Below, piece after piece: positions 1-11,175 of a stretch of 64,000 nucleotides of DNA (its first letter is position 1; each line of letters begins with the position of its first letter). This DNA comes from Sporisorium sorghi (Eukaryota > Basidiomycota > Ustilaginomycetes > Ustilaginales > Ustilaginaceae), in assembly GCA_023212695.1 (NCBI GenBank), contig JALCCG010000005.1, positions 124,491-188,490 on the forward strand, read 5' to 3'. The translations under genes were made by a program, and so were the position numbers. A model generated the notes under the pieces. That model was not told the origin of the DNA, made no database searches, and saw only the letters and a list, made by a program, of their open reading frames with translations.

Positions 1-3000
1 ACCACTGTACAATATGCAATCTTGCCATAGACACCGCCGACACCACACGAATGACGGCGCACGGAGACCCGGGACGAGGATCTCACATACGGAATCACCG
101 ACACGAGCAGAATGACACTCGCCGGACATCTTGGCTGCAGAGATTGCTTTACAGCAAAAGGATGCGAGACATGAGAGAGAGGCCATATCGTTGTCTCTCG
201 GTCCATGTTCGCTGATCAGCGCCGACGAGATCGCCGTGTTTGGCTGCTCGAGCCGCTGTTGACCTCCAGGTGGAAGGACTGCATTGCTTGACGACACTCG
301 AGACGGGTTCATGCAGCTCAGCAACCACATTCCACTTGACCGCAGCCAGTCGGCATCAAGGGAGCAGGGCATGATCTACACCAATCATGCCGATCTAGGC
401 ATTCTCTGGGTCAAGCACTCTCGGTTACCCACGTCCACCCAAGCGTCTCTGTCAAGGCGCACATGCCTCGTGCCCATCACGCAATGGTACGCCTCATCGA
501 CGACAAAGTCGAAGGATTGCGTCGGAGAACGTTGGCTTTCCTTGGCGATTTTGCTGCTGCACAGCAGACCAGACACGAAACAAGGCAAAGAGAGATGCAG
601 CTGCGCAAGCATCTGGGAGCTGTGGCCGTCTTGCCACCTTCCTCGCCGAGACTGCGTTTGCAGCCACGGGACCGACTTTTCCAACGGAATCGAAACAGAA
701 CGACACCCAAAGCGTGTTTCGTCGTCGTCGTAGTTGCCTCGGGTAACTCGCTACCACACCCTCGACTGTGATTTTTACCCACGCCTCTTTTTCGCGCGCA
801 TGCGTAGATCCTGTTTGGGCGTGGTATGTGCATAGCACCTTTTCAGCCGTGCCACACACCGCCACCACCGACGACCGCATGCGCAGGTGTCTGGGCGCTC
901 GGCTTTGATTCAAAATGGTTGGTGCAGTGCGTTTCTTAGCTAGCACCCGTCTTCGCTTGGCGGTTCGACCGAGGTCGCAACAGCATTGTCCGAGACGGTC
1001 TGCATACAAGCGCACCTAAAATCGTCGCTGGACTGCAGGGTTCCGAGCTCCTCATCCGGATCCACGACGAGCTCGGGTGCACGCCGAGCTTCGGTTGCAC
1101 GCGGTCTTGGACTCGACATCTCACCTTCAGCTCATTTGCCAGCTGCGACCGTTCTGCGAGAACGAGTGTGGCCTCATACGGCAAGCGATCTCCGACTTGA
1201 CGCTGGACACTGGAAAGGCCGATTTGCAATCAGGCACGGTTCGGGCGGCACGGCATGAAAGAACCTATCTTTTTCTCTGCAACAATGTCCCAATCTGACG
1301 GCCCCATTCATGCGACTCAGTCAAGGCCAAGGTCTGCTGCCCATCACATGCGTCCTTATGCAACCGTGTCGCGCTGTCCAGTTGACCGCTGCCCCGATAA
1401 GCAACGGAACAACAACTGCACACACACACGCTGCCGCACACGCATACTTCCCTGCGCGCGCGAAAGAAAAAGGCAAAACGCGAAGATCAAAAATAGTCGG
1501 GACGAAACACGAAGATGCGAATGCATGGTCGAGCAAGCAGGTCGCCCATTTTTCGCACACCATGAGATCGTTGCATCTCGGCTGAGACAAGCGAGAAGGG
1601 AAAGCTCACTCTGGGTCGACCATTCGAACGGACTGGCGGTCGGTCCTCTTTTTCGCCTGTCTTCCCTCACCGACCCTAACGATAGCGCAACAGGAAGCGT
1701 TGCCAAGCGAGGCGATGCCCCTTGCCCATGTCGCTGTTGTTTTGCTTTTCCCGCTCCCGGATCCGCAGATGTGCCTTCAACACAAGCGAGGTCGAGCAAA
1801 GTAGCGAGCAACGGGACGGTTGGCGAATGGTTTCATTCGGATCCGAGACTCGAGATTGGGATCAACAATGCTTGTCAATTGTCCTGCTGTCGACTCCGCG
1901 GACCTCGCGTGCTCCTATTCGTCGTAGGATCTGCGATTGGAATACGGCGAAAACGACGGGATCAGACGTACTCGCCCCCGCTGCAATGTGTTTCGCTGCA
2001 CGTCCATCCCTGTCCTTGATGGATCCTACAGTACTTCCGACACGTTGCCTCTCTATCAGCTTGTTGACCGATGGAATGGGCTCAGGGCATACTGGGGAGT
2101 TTCATTGGCCGATCAGCTCAAACAGCCAAGGGCTATCTACGCAGGCTGCAGACCAGAAAAGTTTCGCCGAGAGGGGTAGAGCGGGCAGAAGAACCCCCCG
2201 CATCATTTTCACAGTGGTGTCTTTCGATTGCGCCACGGTATGGGGTCCTGTTCTAACTTATCTCGACACTCGTTTGCGGACTTGTCTTACCGAGGATTAC
2301 CGTGATTTAGCGCTTACCAGGGCAAAAAAGACAAGGTCACCCCTGCGGAGGGTGACGCGCGTCATCAAGATTTCGTCATGGGTATTCCGTCGACTGGAAG
2401 CCTTGCTTGCGAGCAACTCGCTCGTCGTGACGAGCTGATCCGTTTCAGCTTAGCTTCTGTCTCGGCTTCTCACCCCCTGCGCACGCCAACAATACGATAC
2501 CTTAGACCTGGGTGACGAGTCGTATCTCAAACCGTGACATCGTAGACGGTCATCTTGCCACTCCCAGCGGAGCACTCGTTCCGAAATCCACGCCTGGTCA
2601 GCTTGGCAGAGCAAGAAAAGCGAGATTTCAGGCGCCGCTTGTGCAGCATTGGTGCATGAAGAGGTAGAAAGCGCAGCGGCTCATGCAAGGGTACCAATGG
2701 CACCTCCTTTGTTCGGTGAATTTACTGTACCAAAGTGCAGCGAGCGAGGCTGGCGAGTCGTTCTCTCATCTCCAAAAGACCCGCCTTGCCAATCGCTCGT
2801 AATCTGGATGGCAGTCGCATCGAACTCGGTCATCCCAAGTCACGACGGAGCAGCGTCTATTTGGAGGTCCATGCTCTGACGTAGGGGAGAGAAAGAGAGA
2901 GCGCGCGCGCAGCTAAGCGAGGAACAGACGCAGGCGCCACAGGAACGGGACCAACACCCCGGAAGTGCAGGAACGAGTCGAGGGAGCAGGAACAGGACAG

Positions 3001-4038
3001 GAACACGAGGACACGGACACGGACACGGCCACGGCCAACTCATCACGTTGAACAGCCGAGCGAGCGGAACTCGAAAGGCAGTCAAGCATGAGCACCATCA
3101 CGAGCAAAGCAAATAAAAGTCGAAGGCCGAGTTCCGACCGAGCCAAGCATGGCGCTAAGATGCTGTCTCACAAGGCATGGCTAGGAGGAGATGAGGCAAG
3201 AGGAGCAAAGAAGAATCCGCGACATTTGACAGGTGAAACACATCCATGAATCGACATGCGAACAGAAGAAAGGGGAGGAAGCGATCCAAGAAAAAGCCGC
3301 CAGCTATGCAGCATTGATTGTCTTGGAGGAAGGCGGGCTTGCAGCTGACATCCCGACGGAAGCATGGGTTCTCACCTCTTGTCTTGTTTTCCGAAGCCAG
3401 ACGACAGACACACGGAGCAAACACGCCATGACACGCACGCACGCACGCATGGCGGTCGTCGTTGATCGTTGGTCGCTCGACCCCCAGTCGCCGGAGTACA
3501 GAAAGAAAGGGCGAACCGATCCATAATTATTCGAAGGGCGAAACGAGACAAAAACAAACGACGACGATGATTCTTGTTCTTCTACGATGGGCCGAAAGAA
3601 AAGCGAGGCTGGCGGAGCTTGAAGCTTCTCGGCTAGCCGTGAGAACTTGGTGGTGGTGGTGTCGCATTGCTGATGCTGATGGCATTCATCCAGCAGAAGC
3701 GCTCACATGATTGACCGCTGAGGTACCTATCTACCAGTCAGTCGTATCTTTGCACGGCGAATCAAGTTGAAGGCAAAAGTCAGCCGAGCGAAAGCATGTC
3801 ATCATGTCGGCCATTGAACGCAAAAACGCAAAACACATCAGCACGCGGACCACGCAGCATACAGTAGACGATCTTTCGACGGGGCTTCCCTGCCGAACTC
3901 GTGCATCAACAAAAGTACGGACTCGTGTTTGCTCGCTTGGCACCTCTGTCCAGCTTGCAGGAACACATCCATCAAAGCAAGCGAGCCGGCGAGCCAAGCA
4001 ACTTCGGACGATCCCGTTGCACACGAGGATGTGATGCG

Positions 4039-4040
<2 letters not shown>

Positions 4041-4082
<42 letters not shown>
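4041..4082. repeat. (CT)21 microsatellite
   Basis: Uninterrupted run of 21 CT units in non-coding DNA. Similar but shorter CT runs occur at 7351-7380, 43094-43121 and 63264-63299, all in intergenic DNA. Confidence 0.95.
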
Positions 4083-4085
<3 letters not shown>

Positions 4086-6924
4086 GTCAACAGGCGGTCA
4101 GAGCGCTTTCATTGTTTCCCACGCTCGACGCATTCTTTACGTGCAGATTGCATTGCGTCGGGAAGCTGCCCAGGTTGCCGTGGATCAGCTGCTTTCTCAG
4201 CCGTACATTGATTTCTCTTTGACGTGATAGGAGCAGCTGCTTCCAACGGAAAGAAATGCGCAAGTGGGTGAGAAATCATCTCCTTTTTGTTGTGGCTTGC
4301 AGACGGAGAGGACTTGGCGCATCAAGGCCGTTTTTTTTTTCTTTTGTTTTTTTTGTTTTTTTTTTTTTTTTTTTTCATCAGGAGGAAGCGAGTTGCATCA
4401 AACGATAGACGCGAGCATAACCTTCTGAAACCGCGGAACTTGGGTAAGCATGAAACCGAAGCCCGTCCTGCTGCTGCTATGATGGAGCACGAGGAAGCTC
4501 TGTTGTGCGGAGAGGGGATGAAGGGGAGAACATTCATGGAGAATGCGATAGCGGTACTTGGACAAGATTCGAGTCCTGATTCTTCTTCGATGCAGTTTGA
4601 AAGGGGAGAGAGAAAATTGCAGAGGGAGCGACTCGGTCGGAGAAAACAAAGGCGCATCCGACGGGTCACAAACAAAAAGGATGCTCCGATCTTGCGCCTC
4701 GCATGAGGAAAAAAAAAAAAAAGAAAGAAAAAAAAAGGGCAAGCGAAGAAACGCTTCACGCAACAGGGCTGACAGCGCAAGAGCCCCAGCATGATGTCCA
4801 TGTGATGCGCGACGGCACTTGACCACTTTCGACTCGAGCCCTTGCTTCTATCCATGCAACATCGATCCAGCTCAGCCCATCAAAAGCACCGAGCAGGATG
4901 GGAAGCAATCTGTTTCACTTGGCTCCTCCAAACCCCGTCATGGGAAAGAGAACAAGGCTGTTGCTGCAACTTGCTCATGCTCACGCGAGACAAACGGCAT
5001 TTCTGGCGGGTCGGTATCTGGGATCATGCCAAAAATGCCAAGCTAGGCCAGTAAGCTCAATCTCTAAAGCCAAAAAAAAAAAAGACTGGGAACGAGGCGG
5101 CCGAAACGGACAGCATCGGCCCCCGACTATGCCACTAAGGCAACCTTGCTCCGCATGGCGGTTTTTTGTTTTTTTTTTTGTTTTTTGTTTTTTGTTTTTT
5201 TTTTTTTTTTCCCTTCTCAGCTCCAGCCGTCTTTCCGAACCTTGTTGACCAAGCACGACTGACAGCACACGTCTCACAACATCACAATTGCTGCCTGGAC
5301 GGACGAAGAGCTTTGAATGGGCCAAGCTCTGTCGATGTGTCTCTTGTTGTAAGACACTTGTCGAACGACTCCCGCGGAAGGAAAGAAGGACAGAAACGCG
5401 ACACAATACACGCTCGGCAGCAAAGCCAGGATCTCGCTCCCATGCGGCAAAACAAAAAGAGGGGGGCCGGAAGACGCCAACGTGCGCGCGCTTGCTTCCT
5501 CGCTATTGTTCCTCGACTGCCGCGGAATATGGCATTGAACAACCGCCATTGTGTTTACTGTAAGGTTGATTTTGAGGCTCTGCACGATCCCTTGCTTGTC
5601 TGTGTCTCGCTTTGGGTTCCACGCCCGTCTAGTCCGGAGTCGGAGCAGAAACCAGTAAGAACAGGGTCGCGTCTGCCTTCCCACGCTGGAGGCAAGAATG
5701 CCACGGGAGACATTTGATTCGTTTTGACTGCTGCTTGGCTTCTCCATGAACCGTCTTCTTGGGATTGTCAAAGGAAGTCGGCATGCACACAGCTTTACAC
5801 AAACTTCGCCCCGCTGGTCCCCGGAACGAGGCTGACGGTAAACACGATCGGTGACGAGAGATTGCCGTTCATCGATTGGATCTGACGGTAGTGTATCGGA
5901 TGTTCGCCGCTTGCATGCAATGCAGCTGCTCCAGCAGGCAGGCAGCCATATCCAGAAGGAACAAGTCGACATCGAATCAAGAGCGGCAGACAGCACGAGC
6001 AGCACCGGCATTTGCATAGAACCTGCTGCCCTGTCTTCTTTTTCCTTAGCGCGATTCTGCATTAGACGTGCTAAAATCCGGCCGCTGGCCGAGAGAGCAG
6101 CCAAAATCTCTCCGGTCGCAGTTCAACCGACAAGCAGAGCTGATAAAATTTTCAGAAAGCGACACTCTTCCATAGCGTCAAAACTCCGATTCCCACGCAC
6201 GCAGCGGGCAAGCCGATCGTCACATGCACACATGCGCACTGAGCGAAGAAGCGGTGCATTAGCGTCTTGCTCAGCGGGCTGTTTGTAGACAAAAACACGG
6301 CGCTTCCGCAGAAACTGCTGAGCTGAGCTAAGCTGAGGGATAGAGCATGAAATTCATTCCGTCTCTGCAGGGATGTGCCGATGCGTGTACCCCACTCCGA
6401 CCCTCCGTTTCGACGATAACGACGCTCGGCAAGTCGGGCAAACCCACGCCTGGGATGAAACCACGAGAAAGAGGAAAAAAAAAAAAAAAGAAAAAAAAAA
6501 TGTCTCGCTTGGTCGCTTGTCTGGCTTTCTTTAATTTATCCGACGCCATGCGATTTCCACGGATTTTCCGTCCTCCGTGTGTGAAGGGCAAAAACAACAG
6601 CTCTTCATTCCACCATCATGAGGACTACGTTCGGGAGGCAGGGACGGAAACAAAGGGTCATCACGAGGGCAGGTCATGCTTCTCTCAAAGGACAGGCGGG
6701 TAAAGCAAGGTTCCAAGTCATGCGAGCATGTCTTGCCAGTGGAAAACTGCAAGTGGGCAGGTGGAACAACACGCAGTCTACAATGCGCGAAGCAGCACGA
6801 CCCGACGATCTCTTCCTTGTCCACGGGAAACATCGGCCCCGAGATAGCCCATTGCGCGCGCGCTCGCGCCTACAGCGAGCAAAGGGTGGGGGGGGGGAGA
6901 TCAAAAGAGAGAGAAGGTGGGCGG

Positions 6925-7015
6925 CATTGAATAAAAATAAAAAATAAATTAATAAAAAATAAAAAGATAACATGCCCTTTTTTATCCAGAAAATTTATTA
7001 AAAAAGAAATAAACG
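6925..7015. repeat. AT-rich patch with AAAAT-type repeats
   Basis: About 90 bp composed almost only of A and T with AAAATAAAAAATAAATT-like runs, in otherwise GC-rich DNA. Comparable short AAAAT runs lie at 12972-13008 and 61614-61640. It could act as a nucleosome-poor element or origin-like sequence, but nothing in the sequence proves this. Confidence 0.7.
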
Positions 7016-7345
7016 TCGACATCGTCACAGGATGAGCCATGCTTCTCGCTCGCTCGCTCGCTCGCAATCACACTCTTTGCGAGCTGTGTGGATTTTGAAC
7101 GTGTTGGCCAACTGATGGGGACAATAGAGCTCATTTTTCCTGCCACTCACTACTCTCCTGCCGCCGCCACCGCCTTTCTCGCTTATCGACAAACCAGGCA
7201 CCAGACAGACATGCAAGTTGTCTTGTATCTCTGGCTCTCTGCGACCTCGGAACACCCTGATCCCTGCCTCGCTTCGCTTTGACCGACGACAAGCTTTCGT
7301 GAGCAAGCAAGAGGAGCAGCAGCAGCATGCGTGTCAAGACGCTTC

Positions 7346-7350
<5 letters not shown>

Positions 7351-7380
<30 letters not shown>
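7351..7380. repeat. (CT)15 microsatellite
   Basis: Uninterrupted dinucleotide run upstream of the pyrimidine-rich leader of the gene at 8687. Confidence 0.95.
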
Positions 7381-7382
<2 letters not shown>

Positions 7383-7876
7383 TCGTGTCCGTTGCCGACT
7401 CTCGTTGAGAATGTCTCTCTCACTTTATCCGTCTTTCTGTGGTCCCCGGTGCATCGCTGATTGCTGCTTTGCTTTGCTTTGCTTAGGTGCACATCGCTTC
7501 GATGCAGCGGCAGCATCAGCAGCAGCTTTGGCATCGCACCCATGCTGTCGATTCCCACCGTGGAAAAGAAGCCTCGCTGCACTGCTAATGCAATGCAAAA
7601 CATGCATGACTGCAGAAGCTCGTTCCCTTGCTTGCTTCCGCCCCATCCTGCCCTGAGAGACAGACGGAGCGTTGCCGCCTTCGCCGCCGCCGCCGCCGCA
7701 GCAGCAGCAGCAGCAGCAGCGATTCACTCTGCATCTTGTCCCACTTTTCCGTTTATTGTCTCTGTCCATTTGTCCGTTGTGCTTTGTCATCTCCGTAGGA
7801 GCAGCGAGGCGAGAGACAGGGCGCAAAAGCAATCGACTTCGCTCTCCTGCGTGTCTTACCCGCTCGCTCTCTATCA

Positions 7877-7910
<34 letters not shown>

Positions 7911-8686
7911 TTGGGTGGATGCAGTTTACCGCCCAGCACAACACCCGCTTTTTTACTAACAGCTTCTAGTGCTGTCCTTTCATCTGAGACGCCGTTGCCG
8001 CCCGCCCTTCCGTCACTGTCGCTGTCGCTGTCCGCTGTCAGTCGCCTGTGTCGTTTTACCTTGCGTCGTGTCTCTCAACTCCGACCATTCCAGCGACCTT
8101 GCTCCGTGGCGTTGTGTGCTTCTCCTCCTTGCTTGTCTCCGTCGCTTCTGTCATCGCCCGCCTTGTCTTGCTAAAGCTCGGTTGATCCGGCCAAAGCAGC
8201 GTCCTGCGCCTTGCATCAGCCAGCAAAAGCAGCAAAAGCAGCAATAGCAGCAAGACACTCGTATGCCTGCCACCCAGATTTCCATTCTGTGTATGTTCGG
8301 TTTGTTCTGTCACTGTTCTGCTCAGCTTCATCACCTCACTCAGCCTCAGCCTCTCTCTCACTCTCTCTCCCCTTTTATAGTCACCCACGTCCGACTCAGC
8401 TAGCGTCCACTTCCATCTCTTCGTCCCTTTGTTCCCCTTCCCTTTGTCGACCATTCTACATCTCTCGAGACGCTGCAGCTTGACTCCCTTCTACATCATC
8501 CACCAACAACAACAATCTACTTCTCTTCTCGTCCACATCGATGTCAGAGCAGAATCATCCGTTTCTACTCGACTGCGCGCTCTTCTGATCTCATCTAACG
8601 CCATCTCGAACCATTTGGATCCTGTTGACTTCGACAGACAGGCCAACATCTGACTGCCGCAGCAACCGGCGTCGTCGGCTCAGATA

Positions 8687-10981
8687 ATGCGAAAGAATCC
8701 TCTCTATCAGGATCGTCAATATCAGGAAGCCACTCCTTCCAGCTCGACTCCCTTTCCATCCTCGTCGTCTCTCGTCACCACCACTACTCTTCCTCCTATC
8801 ACCTCCTTGACACGTAGCACCGCCAACCACGCCCGAAACTCGATTGCCTCCACCTCTTCCTCTCATTCGGTGGCTGCCTCTCTGTCACATTCCGTCTCGT
8901 CCGATTCCTTGTCGAGTCGTTCCAGTCCTCTCAACGAGCCCCGAAGCCCCTACGAAGGCCAGCCTCTTCTCGCTTCAAGGCGATACGCTGGTGCAAGCAG
9001 CGCCACTTGCTCTGCCATGTATCACGTACAGCACCCAACATCCGCAGATGCTCACGCCCCCCACCCTTACCACCACCACCACCACCAAGACGCTTCACCA
9101 CGTCACACTCGCCCTGTCGAGGATGGCTCGCATCTCTGGGGAGACGGCATGAAGGGCATCTGGAACAACCTCACCGGTGCTCCGCATGGCAAGCCTCGCT
9201 CTCAGCTGCCTGCAACCTCCACCACGACCAAGGGCGAGCACCTCGAGCCTGCACGTCCTGCCGATGTCGAGGCGGCCACCTCCATCTGGGACGTTCCTCG
9301 TGACACCGTCGCCATGACCATGGGTTTCCAGGGCAGCTATCAAGATCACCCTTTCCCATCACAGCAGGGCTGGCAGCAACAGCAGCAGCCACATCAGCCC
9401 ACGCTTCCATCCTACTCGGCCGGTGCTGATTCGCAGCAGCAATCGCATCTTGGCTATTCGTCGTCGACGTCGACGTCGTCCTCGTCCTACTCCAACATGC
9501 CTGCACCCTCAGGACTGGCGGGAGCGACCACCGACGCTACCCGATCGCGTGGCAGTTCGGACGCTGGAGCCGTCGGCGGCGATCGTCTCTATCCGCGCAG
9601 GCCCAACTATCCGCACGCCAGATCCACCGACGCCTCCTCTACCGATGCGCCGCACAACGGCCAGTGGTGGTCGGCGCCCGACTCTCACGCCGCTGCCGTC
9701 GACGATGCTTCCGCCGCGGGACACTATGGCGCACGCCGTCTGCAGCCGCCCCCGCTGCCCGAGACGCGCTCTGCATCGCGACCTACTTGGCCCAACACGA
9801 GCGGCTTCGATGCGAGCAGCTACGAGTTCCCTCAGTCTAGCTTGGGTAAGCGAGGGTACGACGAGGAAGCCATGGGTGGATCGACGCAGAGCGGTGCTGG
9901 CAGCGACGCAAGTGACAGCGCTGCACGCAGATACTCTCTGACAGCCAACATGTCGCTCTCGAGGCCGTCGGCACCCATCAGCAGCATGATGAACAACTAC
10001 CTTGCTTCGCATGCCGACCCTCGTCGACCTTCGCTTCCCTCGGACCCGTATGGACCGCCGCAGCCCGCGACTGCAGCGTCAGCGGCGGCAGCAGCAGCGG
10101 CGGCGGCGGCGGCGCAGCGCGGTGGTGGATATCCCAGCCCGTCGCAGTGGAGTCCGTGGAGTCACGCCGCGTCGCAACCTGGTGTAGCTGGCTCGATGAG
10201 CACCTCTAGCTCGTCGCCCATCTTGCCTGGATGGCGCGACAACGGCGCGGCTATGCGATACGCCGGCGTCGAGGCCAGCTACGCCTCCCCAAGCGGCATG
10301 CCCGGCAGCAGCGACAAGCGTCAACAGCGCGATCGCTCCTCGTCCTCGGCTTCGGCCGCGCAGCAACAGGCCAACGTCCTAGCCAACACTCCGTTCCACA
10401 TCACCACGGACATTGTCCTCCGCGCGCCCGCCGGCAGCAAGATGGAAGACGTCTACTACGACCAGCACTGCGAGCTGCGCACGGGTCTGGCGGACCCGCC
10501 CAAGTCGGACTTCGAGGTGGACAACGAGGAGGACCGTCCGCGTCGGCAGACGGACAAGCTGCGTTTTCCGGGCGATCTGTATACGCCGCGATGGGTGCGT
10601 GGCTCGGGCAATGCGCGCGAGGCGTGGTGCGGCCGGTGCGAGAGCGGCAACTGGCTGCAGTTGAAGAACTCGCAGTACTGGTATGACCAGGTGCACAAGC
10701 ATGGGATTTCGTCGGTGTCGGGCTTGCGCTTTACGGCGCCGACGCATCTGAAGGTGTATGCGGATGCGGCGGGGACGGTGGAGGGTAAGTGTCATCAGTG
10801 TAAGGAGTGGGTGTTGATCTGTACGGCCAAGAGGCGTAGGAACTTTGCGGCGTTTTTCAAGCATGCGCATGCGTGCCATTCGTACAGGAAGGCGAGCGCG
10901 GTGGGCAATGGGCCGTATGTCGAGCACAATCCGGGAGGGCACAGGAACAGCAAGAAGGGCAGCAGCGGTGATTCGGTTTGA
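8687..10981 (+). CDS. Rua1-C domain transcriptional regulator
   Basis: Single-exon gene, 764 aa. The first 560 or so residues are low complexity (Ser, His, Gln, Ala runs, including a polyalanine tract near residue 465), typical of a fungal regulator. The C-terminal 200 residues match the domain named after the Ustilago regulator Rua1 (formerly DUF4451). Visible zinc-ligand candidates are CGRC, then NWLQLKNSQYWY and HGIS, then CHQC and the final HAHACH. In smut fungi Rua1 controls the ustilagic acid glycolipid cluster; this is a family member, not shown to be Rua1. I see no separate classical C2H2 finger pair. The ATG follows a long CT-rich leader. It converges with the PDI gene 194 bp away. 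A nuclear DNA-binding role is inferred from the family. Confidence 0.8.
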   Translation: MRKNPLYQDRQYQEATPSSSTPFPSSSSLVTTTTLPPITSLTRSTANHARNSIASTSSSHSVAASLSHSVSSDSLSSRSSPLNEPRSPYEGQPLLASRRYAGASSATCSAMYHVQHPTSADAHAPHPYHHHHHQDASPRHTRPVEDGSHLWGDGMKGIWNNLTGAPHGKPRSQLPATSTTTKGEHLEPARPADVEAATSIWDVPRDTVAMTMGFQGSYQDHPFPSQQGWQQQQQPHQPTLPSYSAGADSQQQSHLGYSSSTSTSSSSYSNMPAPSGLAGATTDATRSRGSSDAGAVGGDRLYPRRPNYPHARSTDASSTDAPHNGQWWSAPDSHAAAVDDASAAGHYGARRLQPPPLPETRSASRPTWPNTSGFDASSYEFPQSSLGKRGYDEEAMGGSTQSGAGSDASDSAARRYSLTANMSLSRPSAPISSMMNNYLASHADPRRPSLPSDPYGPPQPATAASAAAAAAAAAAAQRGGGYPSPSQWSPWSHAASQPGVAGSMSTSSSSPILPGWRDNGAAMRYAGVEASYASPSGMPGSSDKRQQRDRSSSSASAAQQQANVLANTPFHITTDIVLRAPAGSKMEDVYYDQHCELRTGLADPPKSDFEVDNEEDRPRRQTDKLRFPGDLYTPRWVRGSGNAREAWCGRCESGNWLQLKNSQYWYDQVHKHGISSVSGLRFTAPTHLKVYADAAGTVEGKCHQCKEWVLICTAKRRRNFAAFFKHAHACHSYRKASAVGNGPYVEHNPGGHRNSKKGSSGDSV

Positions 10982-10982
10982 A

Positions 10983-11005
10983 GGGGGGGGGGGGGGGGGG
11001 GGGGG
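10983..11005 (+). repeat. Poly(G)23 run directly after a stop codon
   Basis: A run of 23 G starts one base after the TGA of the Rua1-C gene, so it lies in its 3' UTR. Such a run could form a G-quadruplex in RNA; it is also a likely place for sequencing-length error. Confidence 0.9.
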
Positions 11006-11175
11006 TTGGCATGTTGTAATGTGATGGAATTCATATGAACATTGACTCGAGGTGCAACAGAGAGCGCAGTGCTTCGCGCTTCTCACAAAGGGTTTGGACC
11101 GAGCTTTGCATTGAGCGATGTTGATGCGAATGAGAGCCAAGCAAGGAGCAAGAGGGATTGGAGAGCGAGAGCCAC

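Larger units (their letters stand above)
1..8686. other. Long gene-free stretch upstream of the Rua1-C regulator
   Basis: No reading frame here shows a recognisable domain, and those present overlap on both strands as expected of chance. It holds microsatellites (CT at 4041-4082 and 7351-7380, GCC/GCA near 7685-7722, CTG near 7880-7912), A/T homopolymers (4331-4376, 5161-5210, 6476-6500) and a strongly AT-rich patch at about 6925-7015. From about 7300 the plus strand becomes pyrimidine-rich, as in fungal core promoters, with a TATA-like TTTTATAG at 8373-8380. A 15-codon upstream ORF lies at 8541-8588. The last part is probably promoter and 5' leader of the gene at 8687; the rest is unexplained. 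Confidence 0.6.

Noticed and set aside
1255..2438. Overlapping plus-strand frames of about 240-250 codons in the first 2.5 kb
   Set aside because: No domain, odd composition, overlapping open frames on both strands and no splice-consistent structure.
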